A stretch of 64,000 bases of DNA from Amycolatopsis antarctica. GTDB lineage: Bacteria; Actinomycetota; Actinomycetes; Mycobacteriales; Pseudonocardiaceae. Made by a program: the position numbers and the translations under genes. The notes beneath the pieces were generated by a model that saw only the letters and a program-made list of their open reading frames with translations, was not told the origin of the DNA and did not search any database. Where the stretch lies: NCBI RefSeq assembly GCF_002262875.1, contig NZ_NKYE01000005.1:62001-126000 (forward strand), read 5' to 3'. This document shows positions 58,086 to 64,000 of the stretch, one piece after another (position 1 is the first letter of the stretch; each line of letters begins with the position of its first letter).

Positions 58086-58091
58086 TACACT
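58086..58091 (+). promoter_or_regulatory. -10 hexamer TACACT upstream of the gtrA-like gene
   Basis: TACACT lies 37 nt before the start codon at 58129, in the divergent region shared with dprE1. It resembles the other TANNNT sites of the window. Confidence 0.5.
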
Positions 58092-58128
58092 TCAGTGGTC
58101 AACGGAAACGGACCGACGAGGTTGTGCA

Positions 58129-58611
58129 GTGGTGGCCACGGACCAGCAGGCGAGCGCGGCAGTGCCGTCCTCGGCGTCCCCTCCGTCCTCGGCCGCGGCC
58201 TCGCCGGGCCTGGTCGGGCAGCTCCTCCGGTTCGTGTCGATCGGTGGCTTCTGCGCCGTCGTCGACCTCGGGATCTACGCGCTGGGCCTGCAACTGGGTC
58301 TCTGGGTGCACCTGGCCAAGGCCATCGGCTTCATCTTCGGCACCACCACGGCGTACTTCCTGAACCGGAAGTTCACCTTCTCCGGCGGGGCCAAGGGTGG
58401 AGCCGCGCAGATCAGCGGATTCGTCCTGCTCTACACCGTGACGTTCTTCGTCAACGTCGGCACGAACGCGCTGATGTTGAGCCTGCTGCCGGAGTCCAGG
58501 CTGGAGTACGGCATCGCCTGGTTCGTCGCGCAGGCAACCGCGACCGTGATCAACTTCGTCATGCTCAAGTGGGTCGTGTTCCGCGAGCCACGCACCGAGC
58601 CGGCGGCGTGA
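58129..58611 (+). CDS. GtrA-family membrane protein (Rv3789-like)
   Basis: A 160-residue protein with four helices after a Ser/Ala-rich tail (residues 1-28). The GtrA pattern is RFVSIGGFCAVVDLGIYALG, GTTTAYFLNRKFTF and FVMLKWVVFRE. In M. tuberculosis Rv3789, a GtrA protein just upstream of dprE1, is linked to arabinan synthesis, either by carrying decaprenyl-phosphoarabinose or as a partner of AftA. Start GTG 58129 is 8 nt from GAGG; GTG 58132 is next. Here it is divergent from dprE1, in contrast to the tuberculosis order, and precedes glfT2. Confidence 0.87.
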   Translation: MVATDQQASAAVPSSASPPSSAAASPGLVGQLLRFVSIGGFCAVVDLGIYALGLQLGLWVHLAKAIGFIFGTTTAYFLNRKFTFSGGAKGGAAQISGFVLLYTVTFFVNVGTNALMLSLLPESRLEYGIAWFVAQATATVINFVMLKWVVFREPRTEPAA

Positions 58612-58721
58612 GCGACCAGCTACGCACCGGCACAGCAGCGTCCGGGTGACCCGGTAGATTCGGTCACCGCCAGCGACATCGGGCACCACCCGACGGACAT
58701 CCCTTGGAGGACTGAGAACTC

Positions 58722-60635
58722 ATGGCAGGTAAAGCCACGACCGCGGTGAAGGCGCCTGCCGGTGCCGATGCGACGACGTTCACCGAGCGCGCACCGCAGG
58801 GCAGGCTGCTGGCCCAGCGCGGCCTGTTCGCGGGTCCGGCCGACGTGGTGAGCAAGGATCTCTACTCCGAGGTGGTCGAGGGCGTCGCCTCCCGCCAGCG
58901 CGGCGCGCTCGCACTGGAGCCGTCCGCCCGGGTCTCCGGCAACACCTACTTCGGCCGCTTCCCCGCCAGCTACTGGCAGCGGTGGACGAACGTCAAGGAG
59001 GTCGCGGTCGAGGCCGTCGTGACCGGATCCGGGCACCTCTCCGTCGGCGCCTCGGACGTCGAGGGCGAGCCGCGTACCGTCGCCGCCCAGGTCGTCGAGG
59101 GCGCGAAGCAGCAGGCGGTCAGCCTGGTCGCGAAGGTCGACAAGTTCCTCGACGGCGGCGCCCTGTGGCTGGACCTGTCCACCGAGGCCGGTCAGACGCT
59201 GACCGTGGAGAACGTGCGCTGGACCGTCGAGGCGCCGGAGCGGATCCGCCCCACCGCGGTGACGATCTGCACGATGAACCGCGCCGACGACTGCCTGTCC
59301 AACCTCAAGGCGCTCGCGGGTGACATCTCCTCGCTGGAGACGCTGGACGCCATCTACGTCGCCGACCAGGGCACCGACCAGGTCGACTCCCGGGACGGCT
59401 TCGCCGACGTCGCGCAGCGCCTCGGCGACAAGCTCAAGTACATCAAGCAGCCGAACCTCGGCGGCGCCGGCGGTTTCACCCGCGGGCTCTACGAGGTCGC
59501 CGGGCACACCGAGACCGAGCACGCGAACGTCCTGTTCATGGACGACGACGTGCTGCTCGAGCCGGACCTGGTCATCCGGATGACGGCGTTCTCCAACCGC
59601 GCCGCCAACCCGATCATCGTCGGCGGGCAGATGCTCAACCTGCTGCACCCGCACCAGCTCCACGTCGGTGCCGAGTACGCGGAGCTCAACCAGCTCCAGC
59701 CGGGTGTGCCGGTGGAGCACAGCCTCGACACCGCCGACCTGCTGGGCGTCGACAAGGAGACCGGCGAGCCGAACCGCCAGGAGCGCCGCCTCGACGCCGG
59801 ATACAACGGCTGGTGGTCCTGCCTGATCCCGTACGAGGTCGTCAAGCAGATCGGCTACCCGATGCCGTTCTTCTTCCAGTGGGACGACGCCGAGTACTCC
59901 TACCGCGCCCGCGGCGCGGGCTTCCCCACCGTCACGCTTCCCGGTGCCGGCGTCTGGCACGCCGACTTCCACTGGAAGGACTGGGACGAGTGGCACCGTT
60001 ACTTCAACCTGCGCAACTCGATCATCACCGCGGCGCTGCACAGCCCGTTCAACCTGAACGTGCTCTCCCGCGTGCTGATGGCCCAGGTGGTGCGGTACCT
60101 GCTCGGCATGCAGTACGGCCTCACGGCCACGCTGATCAAGGCCGTCGAGGACTTCCTCGAGGGCCCGGAGATCCTGCGTGACGGCGGCGTCGCCGCGATG
60201 AAGGAGATCCGCGAGATCCGGGCGCGGTACCCGGAGACGAAGAAGCACCCGGCCACCGAGGTCCCGGGCATCGCGTCCAACGACATCGGCATCATCAACA
60301 CCGCCCCGCGGCCGAGCATGCAGCGTGCGGTACTGGTCAAGCGGGTCGTCGACCGGCTGCGCGGCCGGACCCGTTTCGCGCTCGGCGCCGTGCCGAACGA
60401 CGAGGCGCACTGGTGGCACATCGCGCTGTTCGACACCGCCGTGGTCACCGACGCCTCGCAGGAGGGCGTCCGCGTCCGCAAGTACGACCGGGAGCGGATG
60501 TTCGAGCTGGGCAAGCACGCGCTGAAGGTGGTGCAGCGTCTGCGCAAGGAGGGCGGTGCCGTGCAGGCGCAGTACAAGCGCGCCATGCCGGAGCTGACCA
60601 GCCGGGACAACTGGAAGCGTCTCTACGAGCTGTAG
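58722..60635 (+). CDS. glfT2: Galactofuranosyltransferase GlfT2
   Basis: A 637-residue GT2-family polymerase that alternately forms beta-1,5 and beta-1,6 galactofuranosyl links on the lipid-linked acceptor at the cytosolic membrane face. An N-terminal beta-sandwich (about residues 1-165) precedes the GT-A domain: metal-binding Asp274-276 in LFMDDDVLLEP, Asp388-389 in FFQWDDAEYSYRARG and the HADFHWKDWDEWHRYFNLRN acceptor region. Length equals that of M. tuberculosis GlfT2 (637). A GGAGG lies 11 nt before the ATG and a TAGATT -10 at 58655-58660. Confidence 0.97.
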   Translation: MAGKATTAVKAPAGADATTFTERAPQGRLLAQRGLFAGPADVVSKDLYSEVVEGVASRQRGALALEPSARVSGNTYFGRFPASYWQRWTNVKEVAVEAVVTGSGHLSVGASDVEGEPRTVAAQVVEGAKQQAVSLVAKVDKFLDGGALWLDLSTEAGQTLTVENVRWTVEAPERIRPTAVTICTMNRADDCLSNLKALAGDISSLETLDAIYVADQGTDQVDSRDGFADVAQRLGDKLKYIKQPNLGGAGGFTRGLYEVAGHTETEHANVLFMDDDVLLEPDLVIRMTAFSNRAANPIIVGGQMLNLLHPHQLHVGAEYAELNQLQPGVPVEHSLDTADLLGVDKETGEPNRQERRLDAGYNGWWSCLIPYEVVKQIGYPMPFFFQWDDAEYSYRARGAGFPTVTLPGAGVWHADFHWKDWDEWHRYFNLRNSIITAALHSPFNLNVLSRVLMAQVVRYLLGMQYGLTATLIKAVEDFLEGPEILRDGGVAAMKEIREIRARYPETKKHPATEVPGIASNDIGIINTAPRPSMQRAVLVKRVVDRLRGRTRFALGAVPNDEAHWWHIALFDTAVVTDASQEGVRVRKYDRERMFELGKHALKVVQRLRKEGGAVQAQYKRAMPELTSRDNWKRLYEL

Positions 60636-60648
60636 TGGATTCCGTGCG

Positions 60649-60681
60649 ACGGCCTGTCATCCGATTCGGGTGGCAGGCCGT
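60649..60681 (+). terminator. Terminator after glfT2
   Basis: Stem ACGGCCTGTCATCC (60649-60662) pairs with 60668-60681 with two mismatches around a 5-base loop, followed by TTCGCG. Confidence 0.7.
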
Positions 60682-60702
60682 TTCGCGTCCCGCCACCGTC
60701 CA

Positions 60703-60720
60703 ACTTAGGTTAGCCTAAGT
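60703..60720 (+). promoter_or_regulatory. Candidate iron box (IdeR/DmdR operator) over the -10 site
   Basis: ACTTAGG-ttag-CCTAAGT is a perfect 7-bp inverted repeat. Its TTAGGTTAGCCTAA (60705-60718) matches the first 14 bases of the 19-bp DtxR/IdeR consensus. The presumed -10 TAGCCT (60711-60716), 7 nt before the ATG, lies inside it, so a bound repressor would block transcription. Confidence 0.65.
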
Positions 60721-60723
60721 CGC

Positions 60724-61746
60724 ATGGTGGACTATGTGGAACGGGCCCAGCGGATCGCCGACACGGTGCTGTTTCCGGCCGCCCGGGAAGTGGACCGGAC
60801 GGGCCGGGTGCCGGCCTCGCACTTCGGGACGCTCGCGGACGAGGGCTTCTACGGGCTCGCCGCCCCGGCCGATGCGGGCGGCCCCGGGCTGGAGTTCGGC
60901 CAGATCGTGGAGATCCTCGAAACGCTCGCCGGGGCCTGCCTGACCACGACGTTCACCTGGATGCAGCACCACGGCGTGGTGATGGGCCTGGCCGGCACGG
61001 CGCGCGACGAACTGCGCGAGCGCTACCTGGCCGGAGCGGTCAGCGGCGCGGTGAAGGGCGGCGTGGCCTTCGCCGGCGCCATCCCGAAGCCGCCCCGGCT
61101 GTGGGCCGAGCGCGACGGGGACGGTTACGTGTTCGACGGCGAGGCGCCGTTCGTCAGCGGCTGGGGCGTCATCGACATTCTGCAGCTCACCGCGAGGCAC
61201 GGCGACACCGTCGTGCACGCGCTGGTCGACCCCGTCGCCGGTCCCGGGCTCGCCGTCGAGGAACTCGACCTCGTCGCGGCGCAGGGCAGCAACACCGTCC
61301 GGCTGCGCTTCGACGGCTACCGGGTGCCCGCCGGGCGGGTGCTCGCCGAGGTCGGTTTCGCCGAGTTCTCCGCCGGGATGATCTACGGCTCCCGCCTGAA
61401 CGGCTGCGTGGCCACCGGTCTGGCCGGACGCTGCGCCCGGCTGCTCGACGGACGAGGGCAGGCCGGGGTCGCGGCCGGGTTGCGCGCCGAGCAGGCCTCC
61501 GCCCGGGCAGGTCTCGACGCGGCGCTGGCCGACCCGTCCGCCATGCCCGCGGCCAGGGCCGCCGCCTCCGAACTGGCGTACCGGGCCGCGGGTCTGCTGG
61601 TCGTTGCCGAGGGCAGTGCGGGCATCCTGACCGGCGCCGCGTCCGCGGGGCACGGCCAGCGTCTCACCCGGGAAGCGACGTTCACCCTGGTGGCGGCCGG
61701 GCGGCCGGAGATCAAGACGGAACTCCTGAGCCTGTTCGGCCGCTGA
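60724..61746 (+). CDS. Acyl-CoA dehydrogenase-like flavoprotein
   Basis: A 340-residue protein of the acyl-CoA dehydrogenase fold: N-terminal helical domain (ERAQRIADTVLFPAAREVDRTGRVP ... GGPGLEFGQIVEILETLAGACLTTTFTWMQHHG), a beta domain (about residues 110-215, with PFVSGWGVIDILQLTARHGD) and a C-terminal helical domain shorter than usual. The catalytic Glu of the classic enzymes is not recognised. It is probably an FAD-dependent dehydrogenase or related hydroxylase. ATG 60724 is leaderless by position. The candidate iron box suggests iron-starvation expression, as for the mycobactin enzyme MbtN (FadE14). Confidence 0.8.
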   Translation: MVDYVERAQRIADTVLFPAAREVDRTGRVPASHFGTLADEGFYGLAAPADAGGPGLEFGQIVEILETLAGACLTTTFTWMQHHGVVMGLAGTARDELRERYLAGAVSGAVKGGVAFAGAIPKPPRLWAERDGDGYVFDGEAPFVSGWGVIDILQLTARHGDTVVHALVDPVAGPGLAVEELDLVAAQGSNTVRLRFDGYRVPAGRVLAEVGFAEFSAGMIYGSRLNGCVATGLAGRCARLLDGRGQAGVAAGLRAEQASARAGLDAALADPSAMPAARAAASELAYRAAGLLVVAEGSAGILTGAASAGHGQRLTREATFTLVAAGRPEIKTELLSLFGR

Positions 61747-61755
61747 CCGTCGTGC

Positions 61756-62007
61756 TCAGTGCAGGCCGAAGACCTTGCCCTTGCGGTTGAGGTCGTCGAG
61801 GTAGGCGACCGCCACGTGCGCGAAGTTGATCGCGACCGTGGAACCCTCCCTGGTGGTGATGGTCTCCACGGCGTTGTTCTTGACGAGCTGAGTGAGGCGG
61901 GTGCCGAGGTCGGCCGCAGCGTCGGCGGGCAGGGCGAACAGCAGGGGTTCACCGCCTGCGGCGAGGTGGAGGACGAGGGCGGGCTTCTCGGGTCTGTTCT
62001 CGGACAT
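61756..62007 (-). CDS. Small conserved-looking protein of unknown function
   Basis: An 83-residue acidic protein (MSENRPEKPALVLHLAAGGEPLLFALPADAAADLGTRLTQLV ... NAVETITTREGSTVAINFAHVAVAYLDDLNRKGKVFGLH). It has no signal or membrane helix and alternates short strands with one helix. Codon use is that of a real gene. It converges on the acyl-CoA-dehydrogenase-like gene with 9 bp between. I do not recognise the family. Confidence 0.72.
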   Translation of the reverse strand: MSENRPEKPALVLHLAAGGEPLLFALPADAAADLGTRLTQLVKNNAVETITTREGSTVAINFAHVAVAYLDDLNRKGKVFGLH

Positions 62008-62151
62008 GCCACCACCACAACAGCGTGCGCCCACGCGGGGCAAGGCAGTTCGCGGACGGCTGACGCCGAACATGCGATCTGCCTGCGCACCCGCATGGCC
62101 GTGCGTTACCGTGCGTATCGATCGTACGAAGCGCCTGCAGGGGGTCCGCGA

Positions 62152-62931
62152 ATGCCGCATTCGTTCTCGCTGTCGCTGGCCGCGGTGGACATGCTGCTGG
62201 AGCACGACAAGCTGGGACGCGCACCGTTTCCGTTCCAGGTTCCGCACATCGGCACCACCCACACCCAGCGCGCCCAGGTCCGGGAGGCCGTGTTCCGCGA
62301 CCTCGAGTCCCGCGGGCTGATGCGCGCCGGACGACTCGACGCCGACGTGGGGCTGGCCCTGCGCACCTTCGTCTCCTCGCCCGTCGCCATCACTGCCGCG
62401 GCCCAGCTCGACGACGGCAAACGGCTGTTCGCCCGAGTAGTGTCCGACGGCCAGTTCGCGGCGGTGGTCAAACAGGACGAGAACCTGCTCGTCTTCGCCG
62501 AGGCCAGGCCCACCGGGCTGGTCCCGGCGATCGTCGACCTGCTGCCGCTGACGCCCGCCGCGGCAGGGCAGTCGGTGACGATCGCGAAGTCCGCCCCGGT
62601 CAAGTCGCGGGGCAGGCACGCCGCGGACGGAGGCTACGACCCGTTCGCCGGGGTCGCGCCACCGCGCAGCCAGTCGTCCAGCCAGGTCCGCTACGTCGAG
62701 CGCATCTTCGAGAAGCCCAAGCTGCGGATCGGCCAGTTCACGGCGTTCGTCCGCGGCCAGAACGGCAAGGCGTCCGACCTCAGCCCGACGGCCTGGTTCG
62801 ACACCGACGACGGCCGGTACTTCATGACCGTCCGCGACTCCGACGACGGGCAGACCTGGATCACCTACGCCCCCGCCGACAACGCGCGAATCGCCCAGCA
62901 CCTGCATTCGCAGTTGGAGGGCTACCTGTAG
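62152..62931 (+). CDS. EspG-family type VII secretion chaperone (second copy)
   Basis: A 259-residue protein of the EspG family. Recognisable parts are the N-terminal FSLSLAAVDMLLEHDKLGRAPFPFQVPHIGTT, ARVVSDGQFAAVVKQDENLLVFAEARPTGLVPAIVDLLP, and the C-terminal PTAWFDTDDGRYFMTVRDSDDGQTWITYAPAD. It differs from the copy at 20149, so each probably serves its own cargo. ATG 62152 has GCAGGGGG upstream; TACCGT at 62106-62111 may be the -10. The WXG-like gene follows after 150 bp. Confidence 0.85.
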   Translation: MPHSFSLSLAAVDMLLEHDKLGRAPFPFQVPHIGTTHTQRAQVREAVFRDLESRGLMRAGRLDADVGLALRTFVSSPVAITAAAQLDDGKRLFARVVSDGQFAAVVKQDENLLVFAEARPTGLVPAIVDLLPLTPAAAGQSVTIAKSAPVKSRGRHAADGGYDPFAGVAPPRSQSSSQVRYVERIFEKPKLRIGQFTAFVRGQNGKASDLSPTAWFDTDDGRYFMTVRDSDDGQTWITYAPADNARIAQHLHSQLEGYL

Positions 62932-63081
62932 GCCCGGCCTGCCTTCGGGAACCGGCGGGCCGGTCACCGCGTCACACACCAGGTCGTCCGTGCGTCACGG
63001 CTGTACGGGAAGTGGCCCTCGCGCGTGGTGGCCACTAGTAGACTGCGCGCCGACGAAACACAGCGAGGATGTGGGGCAACG

Positions 63082-63588
63082 ATGACGGGTTTCGTGCCGA
63101 ACCCCGGCCAGCCGGACGTCAGGACCACCGGTTTCGTGCCGAGCGGACCGCCTGCGCCCGGTATCGGCGGCGCCGTCGGATCGTTCTTCGGCAGCTCGAT
63201 GAGTAAGCAGGCCATCGATCGCACCAAGGGCGAAGCGCAGAAACTGACCGACGCGGCCAACTCCGGCGGCTTCTCCATCAGCCCCGAAGGCGCCGACGCC
63301 TACATAGCGGCATTCGACCGTTTCGATGAAGCGATCGCCAGTATCCAGACCAGCCTTATGGGAGCGAAGCAAATCCCGCGACTGGGTGATTCCCCGTACG
63401 CCCAAGCTGTATCCCGGCACACGCAAATGACCGCGAGTGGCGACGAGAAGTCCTACGAAACCGCGTTGCTGTCGCTTCAAGAGATTGTCGGTCAGGCTCG
63501 CGAGGCCTTCATCAAGGCTAAAGAGAAATACGCTGAGATGGATGCCGACGCGGAGCAGACTTTCAAGCCGTTGAACAGCGAGGCTTGA
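63082..63588 (+). CDS. WXG-like type VII secretion protein (second copy)
   Basis: A 168-residue helical protein without signal peptide: Gly/Pro-rich N-terminus then GGFSISPEGADAYIAAFDRFDEAIASIQTSL and SLQEIVGQAREAFIKAKEKYAEMDADAEQTF. It parallels the protein at 17576-18127. A TAGACT -10 is at 63039-63044 and GGGG lies before the ATG. Base composition falls towards its 3' end compared with the genes before it. It follows a second EspG, making a second type VII cargo module. Family by context and pattern, not certain. Confidence 0.72.
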   Translation: MTGFVPNPGQPDVRTTGFVPSGPPAPGIGGAVGSFFGSSMSKQAIDRTKGEAQKLTDAANSGGFSISPEGADAYIAAFDRFDEAIASIQTSLMGAKQIPRLGDSPYAQAVSRHTQMTASGDEKSYETALLSLQEIVGQAREAFIKAKEKYAEMDADAEQTFKPLNSEA

Positions 63589-63591
63589 GCG

Positions 63592-64000
63592 ATGCCAATC
63601 GTCTCCTGGCATGCGGAACTGCCGACGGCTGTCGCGGTCGTGATGTCGGGCTCGGTCAGTCGCTTTGAGGAAGACCCTCTGCTGATCGTTTCTGGCGGTT
63701 GGCCGAACGAGTCGGAAGGGCAAGCGCCGCAGAACGCCAAGTCCGCCAGCTCGCTTGCCTACATGTACTCCGGAGATGAGGTTGCTGAGAAGTGTCAGCT
63801 TCCCGAGAGAGCGTCGGCAACAGTTCGGCCGCGCAACTTGCGGGCAATGATGGCGGCGTCTGCCTGCTCACTTTGGATGGCGGCCAAAGGTGAGATGACG
63901 TCACAACCGACGGTGTCATACAAGGTGCCAAAGGTCGTGACTATGCCATCAAGCTGGCCGACATCATCGAGACTGGGCCTCGCGAAGGTGTCGCCTAGGC
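63592..64000 (+). pseudogene. Possible decayed DUF3558-like lipoprotein gene at window edge
   Basis: A frame opens at ATG 63592, three bases after the preceding stop, and runs to the edge, but its later part is not protein-like. Its first part (LPTAVAVVMSGSVSRFEEDP) looks like a lipoprotein leader that has lost its Cys. In the frame one base back a DUF3558-like end can be read: GNDGGVCLLTLDGGQ, a stop, then GRDYAIKLADIIETGPREGVA and a stop near 63998. A frameshift or decay is likely, or a sequencing error. The gene order repeats WXG-like then lipoprotein as at 17.6-18.8 kb. Confidence 0.4.

Overview
The window is high-GC chromosomal DNA from a mycolate-type actinobacterium, most likely a member of the Pseudonocardiaceae (Amycolatopsis, Saccharomonospora, Prauserella and relatives). 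The reasons are the complete galactan/decaprenyl-arabinose toolkit (glf, PAP2 phosphatase, ubiA, dprE1, dprE2, GtrA, glfT2), type VII secretion accessory genes (EspG, WXG-like proteins), several DUF3558 lipoproteins, SARP/BTAD regulators, and many leaderless genes in which a TANNNT -10 hexamer sits 6-8 nt before the start codon. No rRNA, tRNA, CRISPR array, insertion sequence or phage gene was seen.

Layout. 1-6.2 kb: end of a glutathionylspermidine-synthase-like gene with its DUF350 membrane partner, a haloalkane dehalogenase, serS, a two-domain DUF3558 lipoprotein and lhgO. 6.2-17.5 kb: a NarL-type two-component system whose kinase has a duplicated membrane/DHp half, a secreted carboxylesterase, an MFS exporter coupled to a 37-aa ORF, a large AfsR-like regulator and a GT39-like membrane glycosyltransferase. 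17.5-20.9 kb: a type VII secretion cassette (WXG-like protein, lipoprotein, PPE-like protein, EspG). 21.0-25.1 kb: a four-gene nucleotide-sugar/glycan operon (DegT aminotransferase, epimerase, GT4, acetyltransferase). 25.3-30.2 kb: a GH16 glucanase, a membrane-anchored SARP regulator fused to an extracellular glycosidase-like domain, and a divergent cytoplasmic SARP.

30.4-39.5 kb is the most unusual part. A Gfo/Idh dehydrogenase and a DegT aminotransferase diverge from an LpxA-like acyltransferase, an acyl carrier protein, a FabG-like reductase, an AMP ligase, LuxE-like and LuxC-like fatty-acid reductase subunits and a polytopic membrane protein. This looks like a pathway that makes an N-acylated 3-amino sugar and/or an ACP-derived aldehyde for an envelope glycan. 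39.6-52.3 kb carries large membrane proteins (three DUF6541-like paralogues and a probable remnant of a fourth, an AftB-like GT-C enzyme, another polytopic protein), then a PlsC-type acyltransferase, a HAD phosphatase and an F420-type oxidoreductase, followed by a structured intergenic stretch ending in a strong terminator.

52.3-60.7 kb is the arabinogalactan locus: glf, PAP2 and ubiA supply UDP-Galf and decaprenyl-phosphoribose, DprE1/DprE2 epimerise the latter to decaprenyl-phosphoarabinose, GtrA is a membrane partner and GlfT2 polymerises galactan. 60.7-64 kb: an acyl-CoA-dehydrogenase-like gene behind a candidate iron box, a small unknown gene, and a second EspG/WXG-like module followed by what seems a decayed lipoprotein gene. 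Three intergenic clusters (2.35, 25.1 and 39.5 kb) carry copies of one perfectly symmetric 22-26 bp palindrome with fixed spacing.
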